NCBI RefSeq assembly: GCF_027214025.1
Contig: NZ_JAPWHB010000001.1
Location: 806,001-870,000, forward strand
Direction: 5' to 3'
DNA: 64,000 bases
DNA from: Parahoeflea alexandrii
GTDB taxonomy: Bacteria; Pseudomonadota; Alphaproteobacteria; Rhizobiales; Rhizobiaceae
Each line of letters begins with the position of its first letter. Positions within the stretch are counted from its first letter, which is position 1. Below the pieces are notes generated by a model. It had not been told where the DNA came from. It did no database searches and was given only the letters and a program-made list of their open reading frames with translations. Below, one piece after another: positions 55,005 through 64,000 of the stretch. The translations under genes were made by a program, and so were the position numbers.

Positions 55005-57395
55005 TCATCTCACCTCCCTGCCCTGTGCAGGACCTTGTGCGGCGCGCCGGTCGGGGTCGTTGTCGGCCACCGTGGCGCGCGGGGTACGGATGCGGATCAG
55101 CGAGAGGATGGCAAGGCCGGTGACCATCACAACCGCGATCTCGCCCAGCGTATCCGTGCCGCGGAAATCGACAATGATGACGTTGACGACATTGGCGCCG
55201 TGGGCGACGACTTTCGAGTAGGCCGAGAAGAAATCGCTCAGCGCGGTGTTGAACGGCTGCTGGGTCACCGAAAGCAGGTAGAGCGTGAAGCCGCCGCCGC
55301 AGGCGATCGCCACACTCATGTCGACGACCTTCTGCAGGGTTGGCCGGTGATCCGAGGCGTGCAGTTTCAATCGGGTCATGACCAACGCCAGGATGACCAC
55401 CGCCAGCGTCTCGACCATGAACTGGGTGAACGACAGGTCGGGCGCGCCGAACAGCATGAAGATCAGCGCCACGGCAAAGCCCTGGATGCCGAGCGAAACG
55501 ATGGCCGTCAGCCGGTCGCGGGCATAGATGACGGCGGCCAGTCCGATCAGCACGATGGCCGCAACCACCAGTTCGTGGAACTGAGCGTCTTCGGGCCAGA
55601 CCGGCATCGCCGGCCATTCGCCGTACCAGGCCATCGGTCCGATCAGGGCCGCGGCGATCATCAGGAAGGTGACGGTCATGTAGATGTCGAGGCGGCCGGG
55701 CTGGACAAGACGCGTCACCGCCACCGAGAGGCGCACCGCGCCGCTGATGAACTGGTCGAAGCCGCGGTCCGGGCCCCAGCCGATGGCCGCAAGCAGCCAA
55801 GCCATCCCGGCGCGAAGCCGGTCGAGCATGCGATAGGCGATGATGCCGAAGGCGATGGTGACCAGCGACAGGATCAACGCCGGGCCCATGTGCGGGATCA
55901 CCGAGATGGTCACGGTTTCGGCCTCGCCGGCGATGGCGCTCGCCATCGGCGAGGAGATGAAGCGGTGGGTGACAGGCGAGATCAGCGCGGCAACCAGCGC
56001 GGCGATGCCCAGCGTCAGCGGTCCGAGCCAGAGCAGCACCGGCCCTTCATGGGCGTGCTTCGGCGTCTTGACCTCGGGGCCGAGGAACGGCTTGAGCGCG
56101 ACGGCAAAGCCGATGACGAACATCAGGCCGTTGCCGATGACAGCCACTGCGACGAAGGCCAGCGACCAGGGATCGGTGTGCCAGAGCGCGTAGTAGATCT
56201 CCTCCTTAGCGAGGAAGCCCAAAAACGGCGGCAGGCCGGCCATCGAGATCGCCGCGGCAAGGGCTGCGACGAAGGTCACCGGCATGGCCCTGCGCAGGCC
56301 GCCGAGCCTGGTGACGTCCCGGGTACCGGCCTCGTGGTCGATCAGGCCAGCGACCATGAACAGCCCGCCCTTGAACAGCGAATGCGCCACCAGGTAGAGC
56401 ACGGCCGCCGCGATGGCGTGTTCGGAGCCGAAACCGGTCAGCATGACCAGCAATCCTAACGAGGAGACCGTGGTGTAGGCCAGCATCAGCTTGAGATCGG
56501 TCTGGCGGATGGCGAGAGCCGTGCCGACGATCAGCGTCGTGCCGCCGAAGACCGGCAGAATGGTCCCCCACCAGACAGTGTCGCCAAGCACCGGATTGAG
56601 CCGCATCAGCAGATAGACGCCGGCTTTGACCATGGTGGCCGAATGCAGATAGGCCGACACCGGCGTCGGCGCTTCCATGGCGTTGGGCAACCAGAAATGC
56701 AGCGGGAACTGCGCCGACTTCGAAAACGCGCCGCCAAGCACCAGGAGCAGCGCCAGCAAGTAGAACGGGCTGCCGCGAAGCTCGTCGCCATAGTTCAAGA
56801 GCAGCGAGACCTGGCTGACGCCGGTGATGTTCCAGATCACCAGCAGACCGGCCAACAGTGCCAGTCCGCCGCCGCCGGTGACCACCAGCGCCTGGATGGC
56901 GGCGCGGCGCGAGGCCTCGCGGGCGTGGTCGAAACCGATCAGCAGGAACGAGGTGATCGAGGTCAGTTCCCAATAGACAAACAGCATCAGGAAGCTGTCG
57001 GAAATGACCACGCCGAGCATGGCGCCCATGAACAAAAGCATGAACGAGAAGAACCGGCCGAGCTGGTCGTGGCCTTTGAGGTAACCGCCGGAATAGAGAA
57101 TGATCAGCGCGCCGATGCCCGAGATCAGCAGCGCGAAGGTCAGCGAAAGACCGTCGATCAGCCAGGAGAAACTGACATTGTAGGACGGAACCCACTGGAA
57201 ACCGCCGGTGACGACACCGCCATCGGCGACATCGGCGGAAAAGCCAAGAAAATGGATGAAGATCGCCACCGGCGCCAAGGCCAGAAGCCATGCTGCATTG
57301 TGGCCGAGACGACGTGTCAGCCACGGGGCAATCAGCGCCGCCAGAAATGGCAGCATCAAGACAATAAAAGTCGTTCCAGGCGCGCTGGCGCTCAT
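55005..57395 (-). CDS. mnhA: Na+/H+ antiporter subunit MnhA (MrpA/PhaA)
   Basis: 796 aa from ATG 57395. Homologous to NuoL in its first two thirds ([73 protein letters not shown], core [20 protein letters not shown]), then a C-terminal part with the DUF4040/MbhE-like helices ([30 protein letters not shown], core [20 protein letters not shown]). It is the main ion-conducting subunit of the Mrp complex and first in the operon; the complex exports sodium or other cations in exchange for protons and helps with salt and alkali tolerance. Confidence 0.96.
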   Translation of the reverse strand: MSASAPGTTFIVLMLPFLAALIAPWLTRRLGHNAAWLLALAPVAIFIHFLGFSADVADGGVVTGGFQWVPSYNVSFSWLIDGLSLTFALLISGIGALIILYSGGYLKGHDQLGRFFSFMLLFMGAMLGVVISDSFLMLFVYWELTSITSFLLIGFDHAREASRRAAIQALVVTGGGGLALLAGLLVIWNITGVSQVSLLLNYGDELRGSPFYLLALLLVLGGAFSKSAQFPLHFWLPNAMEAPTPVSAYLHSATMVKAGVYLLMRLNPVLGDTVWWGTILPVFGGTTLIVGTALAIRQTDLKLMLAYTTVSSLGLLVMLTGFGSEHAIAAAVLYLVAHSLFKGGLFMVAGLIDHEAGTRDVTRLGGLRRAMPVTFVAALAAAISMAGLPPFLGFLAKEEIYYALWHTDPWSLAFVAVAVIGNGLMFVIGFAVALKPFLGPEVKTPKHAHEGPVLLWLGPLTLGIAALVAALISPVTHRFISSPMASAIAGEAETVTISVIPHMGPALILSLVTIAFGIIAYRMLDRLRAGMAWLLAAIGWGPDRGFDQFISGAVRLSVAVTRLVQPGRLDIYMTVTFLMIAAALIGPMAWYGEWPAMPVWPEDAQFHELVVAAIVLIGLAAVIYARDRLTAIVSLGIQGFAVALIFMLFGAPDLSFTQFMVETLAVVILALVMTRLKLHASDHRPTLQKVVDMSVAIACGGGFTLYLLSVTQQPFNTALSDFFSAYSKVVAHGANVVNVIIVDFRGTDTLGEIAVVMVTGLAILSLIRIRTPRATVADNDPDRRAAQGPAQGREVR

Positions 57396-57782
57396 CAATA
57401 TTCCCCGGGGGACAGCCCTCTGACATCCGCTTTTCGCGGTTTTGTGCTCGTCACTTAGTCATCAGCTTGGACAAGAACAAGGCAATCCTTTTCATTATTC
57501 GTGGAAAAGCAATGGTCTGGCGCGCGGATTTCGACACCTGCGGCAATCTAACCGATTTACCCACAGCAACACGGCCGCCGCACACGCTCCCGAGTCAGGC
57601 GAATTCAAATTAGGTCAGCATTATTGACATAAATTACGATTCGTGATCATTGTTGCTCGCAGGCCGTCATGAACGCATTTTTGTTGCGCCCGGACCGGCC
57701 CATCAGGCTGAAACGATCAGGACCTGCGGCAAACGGAATGGCATCGACGCGCCATCGCCTGCCGCACTTGGGAGGACGGGAC
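57396..57782. other. Divergent promoter region between mnhA and the aminotransferase
   Basis: 387 bases between two genes that point away from each other. AT-rich in its right half, with a TTGACA (57624-57629) that could be a -35 element for the aminotransferase, followed by no clear -10. No hairpin or ORF of note. Confidence 0.45.
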
Positions 57783-59045
57783 ATGAGCACTCAGATGCAG
57801 GCCGACGCAAACGGCACCGCGACAGCCGGGCACGGGCTCGACTGGCCGGGACTTTTCGCCACGCGGGCGGAACGGATGAAGGCATCGGAAATCCGCGAAC
57901 TGCTCAAACTGCTCGACCAGCCCGACGTGATCTCCTTTGCCGGCGGCATTCCCGACCCGGCGCTGTTTCCGGCCGAAGCTTTTGGCGCGGCGCTGACCTC
58001 GGCGCTCACCGGCGACACCAAGGGCGCGGCGCTGCAATACTCGGTCAGCGAGGGCTACAAGCCGCTTCGCGACTGGCTGGTCACCCGCATGGCCTCGCTC
58101 GGGATCGAGTGCAGCGCCGACAACATCATGATCACTTCGGGTTCGCAGCAGGCGCTCGACTATCTCGGAAAGCTGTTCCTGTCGAAGGGCGATACGGCGC
58201 TGGTCGGGTGGCCGACCTATCTCGGCGCGCTGCAGGCCTTCAACGCCTATGAGCCCAATTACGACCGCCTCACCCCGCTCGGCAACCGCTCGGCGGATGA
58301 CTATCGCGCGACCGCGGCGGCCAACGGCGGGCAGGTGAAATTCGCCTATGCCTCGGCCGATTTCGCCAATCCGACCGGCGAGACGCTGCCCGAAAGCGCG
58401 CGCAAGAATATTCTCGACCTGGCCGAAGAACTCGACATCGCGGTGATCGAGGACGCCGCCTACCAGTCGCTGCGCTATGACGGCGACGAGATCCCGCCGC
58501 TGCTGGCGCTCGACATCGAACGCTCGGGCTCGATCGAGGCGACCCGCACGATCTACTGCGGCAGCTTCTCCAAGACGCTCGCGCCGGGCCTGCGCGTCGG
58601 CTGGGTCTGCGCCGCAAAACCGGTGATTTCCAAGCTCGTCCTGATGAAACAGGCGGCCGACCTGCATTCGGCGACGCTCAACCAGATGGCGATCCACCGG
58701 GTTGCTTCCGACGGCTTCGAGGCGCAGGTCGGGAAGATCAAGGCCACCTACCAGGCGCGGCGCGACGCCATGCTGGCGGCCCTCGCCCGCCACATGCCCG
58801 ACGGCGTGAGCTGGACAAAGCCCGATGGCGGCATGTTCGTCTGGGTCACCCTGCCCGAAGGGTTTGACGGCGCGGCGCTGCTGGCCGAAAGCCTGAAGAC
58901 GGAACGCGTCGCCTTCGTGCCGGGCAAGGCCTTCTTCGCCGACGGCTCGGGCGCCAACACCATCCGGCTGTCCTTCTCCTGCGCCTCCGAGGTGATGATC
59001 GAAGAAGGCATCAAGCGGCTGGGCCGGGTGGTGCGCGGCGGTTAG
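57783..59045 (+). CDS. PLP-dependent aminotransferase, class I (LysN/AAT-like)
   Basis: 420 aa from ATG 57783, with GGAGG upstream. Signatures: ISFAGGIPDPALFP, YSVSEGYKPLRDWL, ITSGSQQALDYLGKLF, and the Schiff-base lysine in GSFSKTLAPGLRVGW, typical of the 2-aminoadipate/aromatic aminotransferase branch. Substrate cannot be told from sequence. DUF1272 follows 38 bases after. Confidence 0.92.
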   Translation: MSTQMQADANGTATAGHGLDWPGLFATRAERMKASEIRELLKLLDQPDVISFAGGIPDPALFPAEAFGAALTSALTGDTKGAALQYSVSEGYKPLRDWLVTRMASLGIECSADNIMITSGSQQALDYLGKLFLSKGDTALVGWPTYLGALQAFNAYEPNYDRLTPLGNRSADDYRATAAANGGQVKFAYASADFANPTGETLPESARKNILDLAEELDIAVIEDAAYQSLRYDGDEIPPLLALDIERSGSIEATRTIYCGSFSKTLAPGLRVGWVCAAKPVISKLVLMKQAADLHSATLNQMAIHRVASDGFEAQVGKIKATYQARRDAMLAALARHMPDGVSWTKPDGGMFVWVTLPEGFDGAALLAESLKTERVAFVPGKAFFADGSGANTIRLSFSCASEVMIEEGIKRLGRVVRGG

Positions 59046-59083
59046 GCCGGGCGCAAATTGGTGCTGTAAGTGGAGACATGGCA

Positions 59084-59395
59084 ATGGCACTGGAACTGAG
59101 ACCGAACTGCGAATGCTGCGACAAGGACCTGCCGCCTGATGCGACGGATGCGCGGATCTGCACCTTCGAGTGCACCTTCTGCGCCGATTGCGTGGAGACC
59201 GTTCTGTTGAACGTCTGCCCCAATTGCGGGGGCGGGTTTGCGCCACGGCCGATCCGTCCGGCAACGGAATGGCGGCCCGGACTGTCGGTCGCCAAGCGGC
59301 CACCGTCGGCAACCCGCGTGCACATGTCCTGGTCCATGGAAGATGCCGCGGTGTTTTCACAGCGGCTCAAGGATGTGCCACCCGAGCAGCGCTGA
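59084..59395 (+). CDS. DUF1272 protein, zinc-ribbon-like
   Basis: 103 aa from ATG 59084 (59078 is an alternative). The front is the DUF1272 core: LRPNCECCDKDLPPDATDARICTFECTFCADC and VLLNVCPNCGGGF, eight or more cysteines that probably bind zinc. The rest is Arg/Pro-rich and ends in SQRLKDVPPEQR. Function unknown; it may be cotranscribed with the aminotransferase. Confidence 0.92.
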   Translation: MALELRPNCECCDKDLPPDATDARICTFECTFCADCVETVLLNVCPNCGGGFAPRPIRPATEWRPGLSVAKRPPSATRVHMSWSMEDAAVFSQRLKDVPPEQR

Positions 59396-59407
59396 GGCCC
59401 ACTCCCC

Positions 59408-60622
59408 TCACCCGCGCAGGGGATAAGGTCTTTCCGCCGGGATGGATTGGGGCTTGGCGGTATCCGCGCGCGACGGCTGCGACACAGGCGCCTTTTTCCG
59501 CCTCACGCCGTTGAACATCAGCATCAGGGCCGCGCTGCGGCTGACGGCGAGGTGGATGGCGTAGGAGATCAGGCCGGCGGAGGTGGCAATGATCGCGAAT
59601 TCGAGCACCGGCGGCAAATCGACCATCAGGAACAACGTCGCCAGCACATAGATCACCGGGTGGTGAAACAGGTAGATGGTGAACGAGGCGTCGACCAGCT
59701 TTCGCACCCGCGCATCGGGGCGGTTGAAATGCCGGTGCGCCAGGTTCGAGATGTAGCCGACGATCATCAGCGCACCCAAAATCGCCGCCATCACCTTCAG
59801 GGTGTGATCGATCAGGTTGGCATGCGGCACCTGGGCGTAGAGGACCAGCGCCACGCCGGCGAGCGCGGCCAACGGGCCCGGCCTGAGCAGCAGGTCGTTG
59901 AGCTTGCGGCTCGAATAGACCAGCGCGCCGAAGCCGAAATAGATGACATAGAGATTGTAGTTGATCATCGCGTTTCCGTAGTAGGGGCTTGCCCCAACGA
60001 CGATTTCCTGAGCGCGGGCGGCGAGCTCGCAGATGGCGGCGACGGCGGCGAGCGAGAGGATGCGGTTGTCGCCGACCCAGGCGACGAAGGCCTCCAGCCG
60101 GGCGCGCAAGGTTCCGCGGCTCAGCGCCTGCAGGATCGCGAGCCCGATGCAATAGGCGATCAGCACCCAGAGGAACCACAGATGCGCGATCCACGGCTCG
60201 CCGAAATGGCTGAGTTGAGCCGCGATCAGGCCCGGAACATCCGATGCCGGCACCGTGCCCTTGACGGCAAGCGCCACCTGCTGGACGGCGATCTGGAACG
60301 GCACGATCAGCAGCGTGGCGGAGAGCAGCGGCAGGCCGAGGCGGACCAGCCTTGACCTCAGCCAGGGCCAGGCGCCCTGCCGGTCAAGCAACATCATCGA
60401 GAACAGGCCCGCGAGCAGGAAAAAGCCGGGCATGCGAAAACTGTGCAGGAAATCGGCAAGCCAGGTGAGCAGCTGGCTCTTGTCGGGTGAGGCCACCGAC
60501 CATTCATGGCTCAGCGAATAGATCACGGCGGCATGAAACGGAATGCCGAGCACGAGATAGAGCGCCCGGGAAAAATCCCAGTGGTGCAGGCGTTGTGCCC
60601 TTTCGCCTTGCATCAAAGTCAT
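59408..60622 (-). CDS. Membrane acyltransferase of the OpgC/acyltransferase-3 type
   Basis: 404 aa with about ten membrane helices. The start matches the OpgC/MdoC pattern (RLHHWDFSRALYLVLGIPFHAAVIYS, core DFSRALYLVLGIPFHAA) and the middle has LSHFGEPWIAHLWFLWVLI. Members add succinyl or acetyl groups to periplasmic glucans or exopolysaccharides. OpgC itself succinylates osmoregulated periplasmic glucans, so a role in glucan modification is possible but unproven. The C-terminal tail is Pro/Arg-rich. Confidence 0.85.
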   Translation of the reverse strand: MTLMQGERAQRLHHWDFSRALYLVLGIPFHAAVIYSLSHEWSVASPDKSQLLTWLADFLHSFRMPGFFLLAGLFSMMLLDRQGAWPWLRSRLVRLGLPLLSATLLIVPFQIAVQQVALAVKGTVPASDVPGLIAAQLSHFGEPWIAHLWFLWVLIAYCIGLAILQALSRGTLRARLEAFVAWVGDNRILSLAAVAAICELAARAQEIVVGASPYYGNAMINYNLYVIYFGFGALVYSSRKLNDLLLRPGPLAALAGVALVLYAQVPHANLIDHTLKVMAAILGALMIVGYISNLAHRHFNRPDARVRKLVDASFTIYLFHHPVIYVLATLFLMVDLPPVLEFAIIATSAGLISYAIHLAVSRSAALMLMFNGVRRKKAPVSQPSRADTAKPQSIPAERPYPLRG

Positions 60623-61027
60623 CCGCTATCCGATCGCATTGATTGCCATCCAATCGAGACCGCATTCTGCCTTGCGAAGGGTTAAGGCCAGGTTCGATAT
60701 GCCGGATGAACTTGTTTCAAATTATTTCTGCCGGTCCCTTGTCCGACGACCGCAGGCCATTTTCACCTTCAAATAGAACCAAATGCACGATACACTCCAC
60801 TATCGCATATCCGGGAAGACGTGCATTACGTGACGATCTCATCTCATTCCGTAACAGTGGATCAATGAGATGAAGACCGGTGACTTGAATGGGCGAACGC
60901 CGCCACTGATGGAGTGGAAGGCTGCACGAAGAGACTGCCGTTTTGTGAGGGGATTGGGAGCCTCGGAAGCCCCTATGCGTTTCACTGAAAATGCTCAACT
61001 TGGCATAAAGCAGAATGAGGTCACACA
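60623..61027. other. 405-base intergenic region with a 10-base inverted repeat
   Basis: Between the acyltransferase and the next gene, which point away from each other. TCATCTCATT (60839-60848) and AATGAGATGA (60864-60873) are perfect inverted arms around 15 bases, with no T tract. GC is lower than around it. Small ORFs here have no ribosome site or clear coding character. Confidence 0.5.
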
Positions 61028-61876
61028 ATGCAGATCGATGTTCTCGCGCTCGTTATATCAGTCGCACTTTTCGCCTGCCTGCTGGCACTTCTCATTGCAT
61101 TCAACTGGCGGAAAATTGAAGTCTCGCCGACTGTAATAGGCGTGTTCCTGCTCCCCATCGTTTTCTACCTGATCCTCAGTGGAGCCATCTCAGAGTTCGC
61201 GGGAGGCGGCTTTTCTGTAAAGCTGCACGAGTTATCCTCCAAGCCAGTGGCAACCAAATCGATTGAGTTGGGAAGCATAGTCGGAACAAAGGCCCTTAAT
61301 GCCGACATCGCTCGTTCGGCCTTTTTCCAGCAGGCCCAAAGGGTCATAGCGATAGATGCCGATGCTTGGGAAAAGGTCCCGGAAGACGATAGAAACGCCC
61401 GAGTGCTGGTACTGGCCACCTCAATTTACCAGTCACTACTAAGTGGCGGATTCCATGGCCTGATTGTTCTCGATGACGCGCATAAACCCATAGGATTTTT
61501 TGAATCTTCCTACTTTCTGGACCTCGTCCGATTGCCACTTGATGGCGGGGCCATTGATTATAAAGTCAAGCATCTGACGATTACGCCGGACCAAATCAAG
61601 GCAAGACTGCAAAAAACAAATTTTGCCGTATTGATGAAAAATCCGCGGATACGCGCAACAAGAGAAGGCAACAAGATCTGGCTGGATTACCGGTCAACAT
61701 TGGCAGAACTGTTCGCGGCTGTTCGTAAGAACCGGCTTGACGCGGTTGTTCTTATCGATTTTCGGGGCGCCTATGTCGGCGTGGTTTCACGCGACAATCT
61801 GGTTGACCAGATTCTGGATGAATTGCTCGGAGCAGGTTCGACGCCTGCCACAAGCGAAACAGCTGACCTAAGATAG
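61028..61876 (+). CDS. Unrecognised membrane-anchored protein, CBS-like C-terminus
   Basis: 282 aa. Two N-terminal membrane helices (about 5-25 and 36-58) enclose a short loop; a soluble part follows with GGFHGLIVLDDAHKPIGFFES and, near the end, RLDAVVLIDFRGAYVGVVSRDNLVDQIL, the strand-helix pattern of CBS domains or similar ligand-binding folds. No named family. Low GC and unusual codon use for the region suggest horizontal gain. A GAGGT site precedes the ATG. It is alone in its transcription unit. Confidence 0.68.
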   Translation: MQIDVLALVISVALFACLLALLIAFNWRKIEVSPTVIGVFLLPIVFYLILSGAISEFAGGGFSVKLHELSSKPVATKSIELGSIVGTKALNADIARSAFFQQAQRVIAIDADAWEKVPEDDRNARVLVLATSIYQSLLSGGFHGLIVLDDAHKPIGFFESSYFLDLVRLPLDGGAIDYKVKHLTITPDQIKARLQKTNFAVLMKNPRIRATREGNKIWLDYRSTLAELFAAVRKNRLDAVVLIDFRGAYVGVVSRDNLVDQILDELLGAGSTPATSETADLR

Positions 61877-61983
61877 AACTTTTGAGACCATAGTAAGAAG
61901 CCGTAATCTGCTTGCCGGATCCGGTTGACTGGCAGCCTATAGCTCCATCCCTGCTACACACCGGCTTCCGGCATGAACATTGC

Positions 61984-62008
61984 AAAAAGGCCGGGATCGC
62001 TCCCGGCC
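61984..62008 (-). terminator. Rho-independent terminator of ilvC
   Basis: GGCCGGGA/TCCCGGCC (61989-62008, loop TCGC) is followed on the minus strand by five T. It is 25 bases past the ilvC stop. Confidence 0.93.
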
Positions 62009-62032
62009 CTCATCTTCACAACCCGTAAAGGC

Positions 62033-63810
<1,778 letters not shown>

Positions 63811-63824
63811 GCGCGGCATGTACC

Positions 63825-63838
63825 GTACCGTACGGTAC
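63825..63838. promoter_or_regulatory. Perfect palindromic operator before the TetR gene
   Basis: GTACCGTACGGTAC is a 14-base perfect palindrome; the repeated TACCGTACCGTACGGTA around it extends the symmetry. Arms of this type are common for TetR dimers. It is inside the presumed promoter of the regulator. Confidence 0.75.
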
Positions 63839-63944
63839 TGCGTCAAGTGGAAACATGTGGCCGGGCCCTGGAAAGCAAACTCTACGCCGACCCCCGGCCG
63901 CGGGGTGTCGGCCGGCACCGGCACTCAGCGTGGAAGCGCTCAGT

Positions 63945-64000
63945 TCAGGACCTGGAAATATCGCGCAGGAGCAGAATGAACCCGGCGGCGAGCAAGGTCA
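63945..64000 (-). CDS. Possible 3' end of a membrane protein gene running off the right edge
   Basis: The minus-strand frame ending at 63945 reads TLLAAGFILLLRDISRS to the edge: a hydrophobic stretch with a short basic end, as at the end of a membrane protein. Only 18 codons are visible, so it may be chance. Confidence 0.3.
   Translation of the reverse strand, partial: TLLAAGFILLLRDISRS

Noticed and set aside
55002-56459. 485-codon plus-strand frame
   Set aside because: Shadow of mnhA; composition is Gln/Arg/His-rich with no domain.
60643-60873. 76-codon plus ORF in the gap
   Set aside because: No ribosome site, poor composition and no family.

Overview
The window reads as chromosomal DNA of a GC-rich alphaproteobacterium of the order Hyphomicrobiales (Rhizobiales), probably near the Rhizobiaceae or Hoeflea-like lineages. 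The signs are the rhizobial cycHJKL-degP block next to a FeuPQ-type two-component system, a MucR/Ros regulator, DUF6456, DUF5330 and DUF2336 genes, a gene transfer agent (GTA) cluster, and short palindromic repeats of the kind scattered through rhizobial genomes. No rRNA, complete tRNA, CRISPR array, insertion sequence or integrase gene was seen. The species is inferred from gene content only.

Layout. 1-7.5 kb (minus strand) carries cytochrome c maturation genes ccmI-ccmE-ccmF-ccmH, an alpha/beta hydrolase-OsmC fusion, and a DegP/HtrA protease that runs off the left edge. 7.7-11 kb (minus) holds a lipoprotein, a FeuQ-like kinase, a FeuP-like regulator and a small secreted protein that is a candidate FeuN modulator. 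11-27 kb (minus) is a near-complete RcGTA-like cluster in order from small terminase (gp1) to the TIM-barrel tail protein (gp15), followed by a holin-like gene. Two points stand out: protease and major capsid protein share one open frame with an internal start, and two 142-bp hairpin elements flank the terminase gene.

27-31 kb is an accessory patch: two unrecognised genes, a parDE toxin-antitoxin pair, a decayed second parDE fragment, a truncated copy of an intact downstream gene, a small secreted cysteine protein and a 53-aa DUF1328 membrane protein. 31-44 kb holds housekeeping and metabolic genes: a metallo-hydrolase lipoprotein, a YcgN-type protein, a class A penicillin-binding protein, a DUF1214/DUF1254 pair, a methyltransferase-like membrane protein, a TetR regulator diverging from two membrane genes, a sulfide:quinone oxidoreductase (SQR) with a perfect FNR-type box upstream, an Lrp regulator diverging from a small ORF and a nucleoside-recognition-domain membrane protein, and a DUF2336 protein followed by an AraC remnant.

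44-51 kb contains DUF1491, a peptidoglycan-binding protein and a DivJ/PleC-like kinase in one minus-strand run, then DUF5330, sufE, repeats, DUF6456, a DnaA-C-like HTH protein and mucR. 51-57.4 kb is a complete mnhABCDEFG (Mrp/Pha) cation/proton antiporter operon. 57.8-64 kb has a PLP aminotransferase, DUF1272, an OpgC-like acyltransferase, an unrecognised membrane protein, ilvC, and a TetR regulator with a perfect palindrome in front of it.

The strongest candidates for new biology are the SQR promoter with two stacked regulatory motifs, the overlapping GTA protease/capsid arrangement, the twin elements around the terminase gene, the FeuN candidate, and the toxin-antitoxin decay patch. No wholly new system is proven by the sequence alone.
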